Shown: piece by piece, positions 43,300 through 50,984 of the stretch
Position numbering within the stretch: position 1 is the stretch's first letter
Layout: each line of letters begins with the position of its first letter
Assembly: GCF_041624475.1 (NCBI RefSeq)
Contig: NZ_JBFJUX010000001.1
Coordinates: 62,001 to 126,000 of the forward strand
Origin: Litorivivens sp041624475
GTDB lineage: Bacteria; Pseudomonadota; Gammaproteobacteria; Pseudomonadales; Spongiibacteraceae
Direction: 5' to 3'
Length of the DNA stretch: 64,000 bases
Notes under the pieces: model-generated
The model's input: the letters and a program-made list of their open reading frames with translations, nothing else
Databases searched by the model: none
What the model was told of the DNA's origin: nothing
Position numbers and translations under genes: made by a program

Positions 43300-43810
43300 T
43301 ACTGCGTTTCTTTCCCCTTGGAGCAGCCGAGCACTGCAGCATTCGGCGGAAACAAGCGAGCGGGTGTCTGAGGCCGTAGGCCGAGTTTCCGCTCGCGCCG
43401 CCGGATGCGAAGCGCACAGGGGATCGGTTGGAGCGGAGCGGAAACCGACTGCGGAACGGGGTGCCCTTTTTCTTGGTTACTTCTTTTTCGGGCAAGCAAA
43501 AAGAAGTAACTCGCCCAGCAGGGCGAAACATTTGCTAAACCTTTTCGATGAAAATTATTCTGTGTCAGATTGTTTCGCCTATCGGCGAGTTACCTTTCTT
43601 GCTTGTCCAAGAAACGTAACCCAAAGAAGGACACCCCCCGTTCCGGCGCCCTTCGGGTCCCCTGCGATGCTCAGTTTGCATCGGTCGCTGCGCAACTCGA
43701 CCTTCGCGGCTATCGCCGCTACGGGACTCGAACAGTGCTCGCTCTGGCCCGATGCAAACTTGCGCTTCTCGGCGCCTCCAAGGGGGAGATTACGGCGCTC
43801 CGTAGCTAGG
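43300..43810. repeat. Multi-hairpin foldback intergenic element
   Basis: This 538-bp gap lacks a credible gene. Two imperfect 77-80-bp inverted arms (43451-43530 and 43571-43647) surround a 40-bp AT-rich centre. Each arm has its own hairpin: GTTACTTCTTTTT with AAAAAGAAGTAAC (43476-43510), and GTTACCTTTCTTG with CAAGAAACGTAAC, one mismatch (43589-43620). Further out, AGTTTGCATCGG (43673) pairs with CCGATGCAAACT (43749). I infer a repeated, non-coding mobile or regulatory element. A 171-codon open frame across it is compositional. Confidence 0.75.
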
Positions 43811-43824
43811 GCTAAAACAAAAAG

Positions 43825-44319
43825 CTACTCTGTGGGCTCACACAAAAACACCGGAATCGCCCGATCTGTCCTCGCCTGATACTCATCAAAATCCGGATAC
43901 AGCGAACACAAATGCGGCCAGGCCGCTGCTTTTTCTTCTTCACTGATCTGCCGCGCGCGCATGTTGCGGGTTACGCCGTTGTGCATGATTGTGATATCCG
44001 GGTTGGCTTTGATGTTGTGGTACCACACCGGGTTTCTGTCCATGCCGCCCTGTGAAGCCACCAGGTAACAGTTGTCGCCTTCGGGCAGGTGAATCAGAGC
44101 CACTTCGCGCCACTGCCCGCTTTTCGCGCCTTTCATGCCAACCACACAGATGGGGTAACCGCCGGGGAAGTTTTTCCACAGTTTGCCTTTGGATTTTTTA
44201 AATACCCAGACATTGGCCGCGGTTATCCACTTCATAAACTTTTTGATGGTGGTGAAGTGTTCCTGCGGAATCGGTTTTACGTCCTCACGCTTGGTTTTCA
44301 CATAGCTGTATTCAACCAC
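43825..44319 (-). CDS. Nitroreductase/deazaflavin-type (DUF385) oxidoreductase
   Basis: The 164-residue protein has the split beta-barrel layout of the F420-dependent Ddn family: ICVVGMKGAKSGQWREVALI, VASQGGMDRNPVWYHNIKAN and ITIMHNGVTRNMRARQIS. Ddn-like proteins in actinobacteria use F420; in proteobacteria lacking F420 the cofactor is uncertain. Its 3' end abuts the foldback element. It is a single gene divergent from the MFS transporter. Confidence 0.87.
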   Translation of the reverse strand: MVEYSYVKTKREDVKPIPQEHFTTIKKFMKWITAANVWVFKKSKGKLWKNFPGGYPICVVGMKGAKSGQWREVALIHLPEGDNCYLVASQGGMDRNPVWYHNIKANPDITIMHNGVTRNMRARQISEEEKAAAWPHLCSLYPDFDEYQARTDRAIPVFLCEPTE

Positions 44320-44421
44320 GGTTGGTTCCTCTTCTCGTTGTCTGGGCGCATCTTACCGAATGGTCACGCCGGCTGATCTTAACAAGCTGTTACAGTAAGG
44401 GGAATGTAAGGGGGCCGCCGC

Positions 44422-45630
44422 TTGGATTCTTCAATAAAAACAACGGAACGTTTCTACTATGGTTGGGTAATCGTGGCGCTGGCAATGATTATGCACGCCC
44501 TCACCACCGGCGGCACCAACGCCTTATACGGCGTGTTTGCCCTGCCCCTGAGCGACGCCTTTGGCCTGTCCCGCGCAGCCATACTGGCCGCCACCGCCAG
44601 TGTGGCAATGATCTGTTCCGGGTTGTTCTCGCCCTTTGCCGGCTTGTGGCTGTCCCGCTATTCCCCGAAAAAACTGATTCTGCTCGGCTGCACGATGTTA
44701 AGCGGCGGCTTTTTCGCCATGACCTTTGTCACCGAGTGGTGGCAGATGTCGATTATCTACGGCCTGTGCTGGAGCACCGGCAATACGATGTTTGGCGCGC
44801 TGGCGGCCAATACCTCGGTGTCCAACTGGTTTGAAGCCGAGCGCGGCAAGGCGCTGGGCGTGGCGTCGATTGGCATGTCGATGGGTTCGTTTTCCTTCCC
44901 GCCAATGATTACCTGGGTGATCATCAATCACGGTTGGCGTTCCGCCTACGCGGTGCTGGGCTGCCTGACCATCGCCGCCGTACCGTTTATTGTGCGCTGG
45001 TACCGCGACCGGCCTGAGGACGAAGCCGACAGCGATAACGAAGGCCAGACGCAAAGCGGCAGCAACTGGGGCGACATTCTGCGCCGCCGCGATTTCTGGG
45101 TGATCGGTATCTGCATCAGTATCTGCTTTGCCGGCTTTAACGGGGTGACCATCAACCTGATCCCCATGGCCGTGGATCAGGGCATATCGCCTACCGCCGG
45201 TGCCTGGCTGCTGTCGGTCACCGCCACCTTCAGCGTGATCGGCAAGATTGTGATAGGCATGTCGGCTGACAAACTCGGGCCGCCCAAGGCCTTGATGATT
45301 CCATTAAGCATGCTGATTATCGCCTGCCTGCTGCTACTGAACAGCCCGGGCTACCCGGTCATGATGCTAGCCTCGGCCTTTATCGGCCTCTCCACAGGTG
45401 GCGCGATTCCGGTATGGGGCGCATTGATTGGCACCTATTTCGGGCAGCGCCGCTTTGCGCAGGTGATGGGGGCGATGAACCCCTTGCTGGTGCCCTTGAT
45501 TGTCGCCTGCGCGCCCTTTGTCAGCTGGGTGAACGAAACCACCGGCAGCTACGATATGGCCCTGCTGACCATTGTCGGTTTTATTGCTATGTCGTTTACC
45601 CTGATTCCGCTGCTGCGACCGGTTCGCTAG
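44422..45630 (+). CDS. MFS transporter (oxalate/monocarboxylate type)
   Basis: The 402-residue, 12-helix protein starts at TTG behind AAGGGGG. It opens with RFYYGWVIVALAMIMHALTTG and has the OxlT/MCT-like first loop GVFALPLSDAFGLSRA, and MSADKLGPPKALMI at the central loop. It probably transports a small carboxylate, but the substrate is not predictable. Its stop region overlaps the convergent YcxB-like gene by four bases. Confidence 0.9.
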   Translation: MDSSIKTTERFYYGWVIVALAMIMHALTTGGTNALYGVFALPLSDAFGLSRAAILAATASVAMICSGLFSPFAGLWLSRYSPKKLILLGCTMLSGGFFAMTFVTEWWQMSIIYGLCWSTGNTMFGALAANTSVSNWFEAERGKALGVASIGMSMGSFSFPPMITWVIINHGWRSAYAVLGCLTIAAVPFIVRWYRDRPEDEADSDNEGQTQSGSNWGDILRRRDFWVIGICISICFAGFNGVTINLIPMAVDQGISPTAGAWLLSVTATFSVIGKIVIGMSADKLGPPKALMIPLSMLIIACLLLLNSPGYPVMMLASAFIGLSTGGAIPVWGALIGTYFGQRRFAQVMGAMNPLLVPLIVACAPFVSWVNETTGSYDMALLTIVGFIAMSFTLIPLLRPVR

Positions 45631-46088
45631 GCCAGCGCCCGAAACTGTGCCAGCTCAAAGTCGCTTAGCAGGCTGACCGGAATCATATGAAACATAGTCG
45701 TGGTCGGGTAAACAAGCACCATATCCTCCAACACCGCGACCTTCTTCAGCTCACGAAAGCCATAACGGGATTCGCCGTTGCTTGAGCGCAGCACAAAGCC
45801 GGTCGGGTTCATCTCCAGTTGCTGTTCCCGCTGCATCAGCGGGTTGTCCCAGTAGATCCGGCGAAACCGCCAGCGGTGAATACGCGGCAACAGCCCCCAG
45901 CGAAAGCCAACCAACAGCACCGTAACAATAGCCGTAGCGCTGATGCTGGCAGAAGAAAACCCCATCAGCGGCGGAAACAGTGCCAACACCACAAACAAGG
46001 CCAGCGTTAGCCGCCAGCGCAAGGGCCTGTGAGCATGCCAGCAGGCGCGAACAAATTGGTCTTCAGAGATATGGTAGGCGTGGCTCAC
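45627..46088 (-). CDS. YcxB-like membrane protein
   Basis: A GTG at 46088 with GGAG 8 bases upstream gives 153 residues (MSHAYHISEDQFVRACWHAH). Two hydrophobic segments (about 27-45 and 48-65) are followed by a C-terminal domain of the YcxB type: YWDNPLMQREQQLEMNPTGF, then YGFRELKKVAVLEDMVLVYP. The role of this family is unknown. The open frame extends farther upstream without family-like sequence, so the start is a judgement. Confidence 0.75.
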   Translation of the reverse strand: MSHAYHISEDQFVRACWHAHRPLRWRLTLALFVVLALFPPLMGFSSASISATAIVTVLLVGFRWGLLPRIHRWRFRRIYWDNPLMQREQQLEMNPTGFVLRSSNGESRYGFRELKKVAVLEDMVLVYPTTTMFHMIPVSLLSDFELAQFRALA

Positions 46089-46564
46089 CGCAGAGGCTCC
46101 GTTCCCTCGATAAGGACTACAGTTTAACCAAAGCGCGCAGGACGTAAAATACGAACCCTCTTCCACGGTTGGAATAATAGCCCGCCAGAAAAAAGCGCCC
46201 TTCAGAAGGGTGATATTTTTGGGCAAAAAGAATAAAGTGGGCGAATCACATAATTAAAAAGCGGCATGCTGACAACAGCTTGGCCAGCCGCAGGTGTTCG
46301 CGAACAGACTCAAGGACTGAGGATGCAGACACAGTCATCACATCAAAAGCCTCTTGGCGCCAGTCCTGTTATTCGGCTGTGTATCGGTGTTATTAAACTG
46401 GTCGCCAGCTTAATAGTACCGCCTCGGCCTCGCTCGTTATAAAACAAGATGATAGCCGACACTCTGGGGCCCACTCTAATAAATTACCGTGGGGCCCCGC
46501 TAATAATTATTATGAGGTCGGAGACCTCATTAACGGGCTGTTATGTGCAATCAAGGGTATAGCC
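46089..46564. other. Gene-poor AT-rich gap with small dyads
   Basis: I see no credible gene in this 476-bp stretch. It holds a small hairpin CCCTTCAGAAGGG near 46190, a near-palindrome of GGGGCCCAC with GTGGGGCCCC around 46467-46498, and a perfect dyad ATGAGGTC-GGA-GACCTCAT at 46512-46530. The sequence ends with GGGCTGTTATGTGC, which resembles the right end of an attC site. GC drops here relative to flanking genes, marking the edge of the accessory region. Confidence 0.55.
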
Positions 46565-47272
46565 ATGAGCAAAATAGATCGAGATTTGGTTGATCCTCCA
46601 GTAGAGCCAGAATTTGAAAAGGCGCATCGAGTTACCAAGGCTGCAGTGTCCGCCGTTCCGGTTCTTGGGGGCGCTTTGGCGGAGGCATTCAACGCACTTA
46701 TTGAACCCCCAATGGCTAGACGAAGAACAGAGTGGATGGTTCAGGTAACTGAGGCAATAAATGAGCTTTATGATAAAGGAATTGTCACAGAACCTGATTT
46801 GCAGGAAAACGAAAAATTCTTTACTACGCTGGTGCATGCAAGTAACTCGGCAATAAGAAATCATGAGGATGAAAAGCTTAATGCTCTCAGGAATGCGGTA
46901 ATAAATTCGGCTCTTCCCGGTGCGCCAAGCGACACAATGCAGCAGTTGTTCCTTAATCTAATTGACTCATGTACTTCTTGGCATATTGCACTTCTCAAGC
47001 TATTTCAAGGGCCCAACCAGTGGGCAGTGGAGCATAATCACCAATTTCCAAATTGGTCTACGGGCGGCATTTCCTCAGTCATTGAACATGCTTATCCACA
47101 GCTCCAGAATCAGAAACCCTTGTATCAGTTGGTCTGGAATGAGCTTTATCGTAACGGGCTATTTAGTACTGATGGGTTGGGAACAACAATGAGTGGCGAC
47201 GGCATGTTAGCTAAGCGTACAACTCCCATAGGTGATGCATTTGTTGAATTTATTTCCGAACCAAACCTGTAA
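46565..47272 (+). CDS. Hypothetical protein in a cassette-like setting
   Basis: The 235-residue protein is not one I can name. Residues 27-45 (AVSAVPVLGGALAEAFNALI) are a hydrophobic, glycine-containing stretch, followed by the charged EPPMARRRTEWMVQVTEAIN and a helical middle with NHEDEKLNALRNAVINSALP. The conserved look of PP-x-RR-x-EW suggests a real family. An AAGGG site precedes the ATG. Codon use is AT-rich compared with neighbours, and attC-like sequence flanks it, so acquisition by transfer is likely. Function is unknown. Confidence 0.75.
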   Translation: MSKIDRDLVDPPVEPEFEKAHRVTKAAVSAVPVLGGALAEAFNALIEPPMARRRTEWMVQVTEAINELYDKGIVTEPDLQENEKFFTTLVHASNSAIRNHEDEKLNALRNAVINSALPGAPSDTMQQLFLNLIDSCTSWHIALLKLFQGPNQWAVEHNHQFPNWSTGGISSVIEHAYPQLQNQKPLYQLVWNELYRNGLFSTDGLGTTMSGDGMLAKRTTPIGDAFVEFISEPNL

Positions 47273-47273
47273 G

Positions 47274-47362
47274 GCACATAACAAGTCCAATCACCGCGAC
47301 GTATTTTTTTGTTCAGCCTGCGGCTCCACAAATAAATACGCGCGTGTTGGCGGCGCTATGTG
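47274..47362 (+). repeat. attC-like recombination site
   Basis: Directly after the stop, GCACATAACAAG opens an 89-bp imperfect inverted repeat that closes with GGCGGCGCTATGTG. The two halves pair over most of their length (CGACGTATTTTTTTG against AAATAAATACGCGCG) with a small central hairpin (GCCTGCGGC). This is the layout of integron attC sites. The right core reads GCTATG rather than GTTATG. No integrase gene is in the window. Confidence 0.5.
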
Positions 47363-47385
47363 ATCAAACCTGCAATGGAGTAACA

Positions 47386-47943
47386 ATGAAAAAAATATTC
47401 GCGCTTCTCTCAGTAATCTTTCTTGCAATCAGCCTTTCTGGATGTGGTTCCACAATAAAAAAAGGGTTCACTAACCCCAATTATCCGATTTCTTCAGTGA
47501 AAAGGGTTGCCATTTTACCTTTTGATGGTGTTCCTGACGCCAATACAGCAGCAGATATGATCTCAATGGTTCTTGCTAACCGGGACGTGTTTGAATCCGT
47601 TGTAGATAGGGCACAGATAAATTCGGTTATTGCGGAACATCGACTTCCCAATGATTTGCTTAACGATGATACTGCGATTGCAAAAAAACAACTTATCAAC
47701 GCTGACGCCTTACTCAAGGGGCGTGTTACACGTTTTGAGCAAGGCGTACCATCTGCTCCCCTAGCAACACCTACCAAAATCTCAATGTCTCTAAAGCTCG
47801 TTAGCGCAGAGACAGGCCAAACTATATGGACCCAGTTATACTCAAAGTCCTCTGGAGGTCGAGGATTGCTTGCTCCAAGCGTAGACGAAATGATGATCGA
47901 AATGGCTGAGGAAATCGCAAACGATCTTGCTAATTTAAAGTGA
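47386..47943 (+). CDS. GNA1162/CsgG-like lipoprotein
   Basis: The 185-residue protein has a clear lipoprotein signal (MKKIFALLSVIFLAISLSGC, Cys20). It continues with VKRVAILPFDGVPDANTAAD, NRDVFESVVDRAQINSVIAE and LLKGRVTRFEQGV, the pattern of the GNA1162/TolB-N-like CsgG-fold group of outer-membrane lipoproteins. Its low GC and position between the attC-like site and the RAYT gene suggest it is part of the acquired block. It may be a second cassette. Its role is unknown. Confidence 0.82.
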   Translation: MKKIFALLSVIFLAISLSGCGSTIKKGFTNPNYPISSVKRVAILPFDGVPDANTAADMISMVLANRDVFESVVDRAQINSVIAEHRLPNDLLNDDTAIAKKQLINADALLKGRVTRFEQGVPSAPLATPTKISMSLKLVSAETGQTIWTQLYSKSSGGRGLLAPSVDEMMIEMAEEIANDLANLK

Positions 47944-47949
47944 AAGCAT

Positions 47950-47970
47950 AAAGGGGACGGAGGGATTTAA
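47950..47970 (-). repeat. REP-like motif, copy 1 (inverted)
   Basis: GGGGACGGAGGGA (47953-47965) is the reverse complement of the motif found downstream of the transposase gene. It marks the left side of the RAYT unit. Confidence 0.75.
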
Positions 47971-48043
47971 AATTAACCGGTCGCCTAATCTAAAGACTCT
48001 GAACCGAATGAAGTAACTCAGAACAAAATATCGAGGATTACCT

Positions 48044-48733
48044 ATGCCAAGGAAGGCGAGGAATTATCTGACAGGCATGCCCTATCATGTGGTGCAGCGG
48101 GGCAATAACCGAGAGCCCTGTTTTGTAGAGCCCGAGAATTTTCAATTCTATCTGCAGTTGTGGGAGGAGGTCTCAAAGCGCTATGGCGTAGACGTCCATG
48201 CTTTCTGCCTGATGACCAACCACATTCATTTTCTGGTGACGCCCCACGAGCAGGATGCTCTGTCTAATACGATGAAGGTGGTAGGCAGTCGGTACGCACA
48301 GCACTTCAACTCGCAATACCGGCGCACCGGTACACTCTGGGAAGGTCGTCACCGCTCTAGCCTGGTGCAAAGTGAATCCTACACCTTGCTGTGCTATCGC
48401 TATATAGAGCTGAACCCGGTCAGAGCGTCTATGGTCGCCCACCCCGGCGAGTATCAATGGTCTAGCTACCAGGCAAACGCCTGGGGTGAGAGCCACTGGC
48501 TTAAGCCGCATGAAGAGTATCGAAAGCTTGGGCCCCACGCAGCGGAACGCCAGCACGCTTACCGCGAGCTGTTCCGCAATTCACTGGATTCTGATGACAT
48601 ACATAAAATTCAGCAAGGCACTCAGTATAACCACCCGGTAGCCGATGACCGTTTTTGCAGGATGATAGAAGAAAAGTACGGTATAAAGGTTGGGAAGATA
48701 CGCCGAGGCCGACCGCCAAAGAGGCGGATTTGA
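48044..48733 (+). CDS. REP-associated tyrosine transposase (RAYT, Y1/IS200-like)
   Basis: The 229-residue protein is a single-strand HUH nuclease. The family start ARNYLTGMPYHVVQRGNNRE, the metal-binding HUH motif TNHIHFLV (His60, His62) and the catalytic region LLCYRYIELNPVRASMV with the tyrosine near 118-120 are intact. A basic C-terminus (KIRRGRPPKRRI) is a common RAYT tail. Inverted REP-like motifs flank it at about 90 and 10 bases. It presumably mobilises those short repeats rather than itself. Confidence 0.94.
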   Translation: MPRKARNYLTGMPYHVVQRGNNREPCFVEPENFQFYLQLWEEVSKRYGVDVHAFCLMTNHIHFLVTPHEQDALSNTMKVVGSRYAQHFNSQYRRTGTLWEGRHRSSLVQSESYTLLCYRYIELNPVRASMVAHPGEYQWSSYQANAWGESHWLKPHEEYRKLGPHAAERQHAYRELFRNSLDSDDIHKIQQGTQYNHPVADDRFCRMIEEKYGIKVGKIRRGRPPKRRI

Positions 48734-48738
48734 TCAAG

Positions 48739-48761
48739 ATTTATTCCCTCCGTCCCCTTTT
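48739..48761 (+). repeat. REP-like motif, copy 2
   Basis: TCCCTCCGTCCCC (48745-48757), preceded by ATTTAT and followed by TTTT, is in inverted orientation to copy 1 across the transposase gene and lies just before the GFA ribosome site. Confidence 0.75.
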
Positions 48762-48781
48762 CCCTTTTCCTAGAGGAATGA

Positions 48782-49192
48782 ATGATGAAACTAACTGGTG
48801 GCTGTCATTGTGGCGAGGTTCGCTACGAAGTTGAGGGAGACCCATACACCCATGCATTGTGCCATTGCTCGGATTGTCGACGTCACGCGGGTGCACCGAT
48901 GGTTGGATGGACAATGTACCCTCAGGAAGCTCTGACGATAACCAAGGGCGCACCAAAGGTTTACGAATCTTCTGAGAACGGGCGCCGACAGTTTTGTTCG
49001 GCATGCGGAACGGGGCTCTTTTACGCGAATAGCCAAACGCTTCCGGGTCTTATTGATATTCAAAGCGGCACCTACGACGAGCCCCAGGCAATTCCTGCGC
49101 GTGTCCATATTCAGGTCGCGGAAAGAATCACATGGATGGCGGATACGCACCAACTCCCGGAATTTGATCGATATCCACCTATAGAGGGTTAA
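48782..49192 (+). CDS. GFA (glutathione-dependent formaldehyde-activating) family protein
   Basis: The 136-residue zinc protein has the GFA cysteine pattern LTGGCHCGEVRYEVEG, ALCHCSDCRRHAGAPMVGW and FCSACGTGLFY, which supplies the two zinc sites. The family includes Gfa of Paracoccus, but most members have no proven formaldehyde role. Two ATG codons stand in tandem; the first is used, with AGAGG 5 bases before it. The last third of the gene is duplicated in tandem just downstream. Confidence 0.9.
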   Translation: MMKLTGGCHCGEVRYEVEGDPYTHALCHCSDCRRHAGAPMVGWTMYPQEALTITKGAPKVYESSENGRRQFCSACGTGLFYANSQTLPGLIDIQSGTYDEPQAIPARVHIQVAERITWMADTHQLPEFDRYPPIEG

Positions 49193-49233
49193 TCAGGTTG
49201 GTCGATATTTATTCCCTCCGTCCCCTTTTTACG
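49086..49233 (+). repeat. Tandem duplication, unit 1 (GFA 3' end plus REP motif)
   Basis: This 148-bp unit covers the last 107 bases of the GFA gene, a short spacer and a REP-like motif (49205-49230). The following unit repeats it with roughly one difference in ten bases. Confidence 0.85.
49205..49230 (+). repeat. REP-like motif, copy 3
   Basis: TCCCTCCGTCCCC at 49213-49225 with the same ATTTAT and TTTTT borders as copy 2. Confidence 0.75.
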
Positions 49234-49382
49234 AGGCAATTCCCGCGCGGGTCCATATTCAGGTGGCGGAAAGAATCACATGGATGGTGGATGCGCATCA
49301 ACTCCCGAAATTTGATAGATATCCACCCATGGAGGGTTAAGCAGGGGTGGTCGATATTTATTCCCTCCGTCCCCTTTTTACG
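49234..49382 (+). pseudogene. Tandem duplication, unit 2: GFA C-terminal fragment
   Basis: This unit repeats 49086-49233 at an offset of 148-149 bases, including AGGCAATTCC, GAAAGAATCACATGGATGG and the stop-proximal GAGGGTTAA, then the REP-like motif. It lacks a start and the first two thirds of the gene, so it is a non-functional remnant. It sits in the 361-bp gap before the next small gene; the remainder of that gap (49383-49553) shows nothing recognisable. Confidence 0.8.
49355..49379 (+). repeat. REP-like motif, copy 4
   Basis: TCCCTCCGTCCCC at 49362-49374, identical in its core and borders to copy 3, as part of the duplicated unit. Confidence 0.75.
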
Positions 49383-49553
49383 TTTCAATACGCGCCAACG
49401 CTGGCTAAATTGTAGAGCAATCACCCACTACAAGCCTTGTGCGCGCCGGGAGGGCGTGCCGCAGACAATCGCAAACCAGGTTATGCACCGCGGCGTCATT
49501 TCGGCGCTTGTTAAATACCCATAAATCAAACTCATAGAGGAAAAGGTTCACCC

Positions 49554-49712
49554 ATGGCCAAGGTTGAAGAAAGAGTCAAAGAATTACTCGCAAAACATCC
49601 TAATCTTACTCAGGAAGAAGCTCTTAAGATCGTCACCGACAAGAACGCGCGGAAGAAGAATAAAAGAGCTGAAAAAACAGAAAAACGCAGTGCCAATAAG
49701 CCCAAAGATTAA
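49554..49712 (+). CDS. Small basic hypothetical protein (52 aa)
   Basis: A 53-codon frame begins at an ATG with AAGG seven bases before it. The product starts MAKVEERVKELLAKHPNLTQ, has a predicted helix-turn-helix-sized segment (EEALKIVTDK) and a lysine-rich tail (NARKKNKRAEKTEKRS) like a nucleic-acid-binding tail. I do not recognise a family. Good ribosome site and amphipathic composition support it as real. It lies among the REP-like motifs of the accessory region. Confidence 0.6.
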   Translation: MAKVEERVKELLAKHPNLTQEEALKIVTDKNARKKNKRAEKTEKRSANKPKD

Positions 49713-49772
49713 TAAAGGCTGCAGAGAGATATAAAAACAAATAGCTGCCTAATCTGAATATATCAAATCGGC

Positions 49773-49797
49773 TTTTTATTCCCGCCGCCCCCTTTTG
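49773..49797 (+). repeat. REP-like motif, degenerate copy 5
   Basis: TTTTTATTCCCGCCGCCCCC followed by TTTTG keeps the borders of the motif but has changes in the core (CGCCGCCCCC). A more distant relative may be at about 50493-50510 (CCCCCTCCCTTTTTT). Confidence 0.5.
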
Positions 49798-49948
49798 TCA
49801 TCGCAAGCTTAAGTATTGGTAGTTTAGCCTCTCCTTTGCGCTTGTAGCTCACAGCCAGACATGGTCCATTCCATTGAGCTGCGCAACGCCGCCGAAATTT
49901 GAATAGCGACGTAGTTGCTTACCTGGTGTTTCAGCAAGGAGAACGAAA

Positions 49949-50386
49949 ATGCGTAAAGGATTAATGATCTTAGTCACGACTATGATGCTGTTTCTCGCAC
50001 TGCCTGTTAAAGCTTCGGAGAATCCAATTGCTGTATCACTTGGGGACAAGTCTTTGGCGTGGGGACCCTGCCCGGCTTTTTTCCCGGCGGGATGCCAAAT
50101 AGCGGTTTTACATGGCGATCCGTCAAAGCCTAATGCCGATATATATTTCAAGATCCCCGGCGGGTATAAATTCCCTGCGCATTGGCACACCTCAGCAGAG
50201 CGAATGGTACTGATGACCGGAGAGATGAACGTGAATTACCACAACCAACCCACAACACATCTCAAGAAGGGTATGTACGCCTACGGTCCTGCCAAGGCGG
50301 TTCATGACGGCAAGTGCCTGAGCAAGGAAGCGTGCGTTTTGTTTATTGCCTTTGAAGAACCCGTGGATGCCCACGAGCATAAGTAG
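49949..50386 (+). CDS. Exported cupin-domain protein
   Basis: The 145-residue protein has a signal peptide (MRKGLMILVTTMMLFLALPV, cleaved near ALPVKAS) and a single cupin domain. FPAHWHTSAERMVLMTGEMN supplies the HxH and Glu metal ligands, and GMYAYGPAKAVHDGKC the later His. It is similar in layout to ChrR/DUF4437-type cupins. Two cysteine pairs (GPCPAFFPAGC and GKCLSKEACV) suggest disulfides in the periplasm. AAGGAG precedes the ATG. The substrate is unknown. Confidence 0.82.
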   Translation: MRKGLMILVTTMMLFLALPVKASENPIAVSLGDKSLAWGPCPAFFPAGCQIAVLHGDPSKPNADIYFKIPGGYKFPAHWHTSAERMVLMTGEMNVNYHNQPTTHLKKGMYAYGPAKAVHDGKCLSKEACVLFIAFEEPVDAHEHK

Positions 50387-50733
50387 GCTAAGGCCAAGGC
50401 ACTACTGCTCTTTGCTGAAAGTAATTGGCGCGGCCCGTAGCAAGCGTATCTAAAGGGGCCGCCGCCGAAAGCTAGGGAGCGATCGACATCTACCCCCTCC
50501 CTTTTTTGGGTCTCTTTTATTCTTACAGCGCAATCACTGAAAAATGTATCGTTGTGCGCTTCCCCCTCCAAATCTTCGCCGGTATTCTCCATAAATCGAT
50601 GAATGCAATCCAGCCACCTGAACTATAGTGAGTTAAGGAGGCATATCGCTTGTGAGGCAGGCATTCTCGACAAGGCGTCCTGTATACGTGGCGAATGTGC
50701 CGCTGTTCATCCCACAACTCGGGAGCACACAAC
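50387..50733. other. Intergenic stretch without a gene
   Basis: I see no gene in these 347 bases. They hold a possible degenerate REP-like motif near 50493-50510 and no convincing promoter. The last part probably carries the leader of the DUF6868-permease pair. Confidence 0.5.
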
Positions 50734-50982
50734 ATGATTGATTTATCGTCCCTGACAGAGTTCGTCGGCTGGTCCTTGGTTATCAACTTTTTTATCCTTC
50801 TTCTAGTGACAGCCGTAGTGTGCACTGCGCGACCCGTTATTCTCCCACTTCACCAAAAATTGCTGGGTATACCTGAAGATGAATTGCTACGGCTTTATGC
50901 AAACTATCTTTCGCAGTACAAGATTGCTGTTTTCGTTCTTAACTTTACCCCTTATTGCGCGCTGAAGATCATGGTGGGTTGA
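50734..50982 (+). CDS. DUF6868 small membrane protein
   Basis: The ATG at 50734, with GGGAG eight bases before it, gives 82 residues. The protein has one N-terminal hydrophobic segment (WSLVINFFILLLVTAVVCTA), an amphipathic middle (LPLHQKLLGIPEDELLRLYA) and a second hydrophobic segment (IAVFVLNFTPYCALKIM). This is the DUF6868 layout. It lies two bases before the permease gene, so the two form an operon. The role is unknown. Confidence 0.75.
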   Translation: MIDLSSLTEFVGWSLVINFFILLLVTAVVCTARPVILPLHQKLLGIPEDELLRLYANYLSQYKIAVFVLNFTPYCALKIMVG

Positions 50983-50984
50983 CC

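Noticed and set aside
43364..43879. A 171-codon frame within the foldback element.
   Set aside because: It crosses inverted repeats and the end of the nitroreductase gene, has no ribosome site, and its translation follows the hairpin arms.
49198..49524. A 108-codon frame over the duplicated GFA end.
   Set aside because: It covers two copies of the REP-like motif and the pseudogene fragment, so its apparent internal repeat is the DNA duplication.
50623..50633. An 11-bp match to the T7 promoter core (CTATAGTGAGT, reversed).
   Set aside because: The flanking bases do not continue the match, and no phage genes are nearby.
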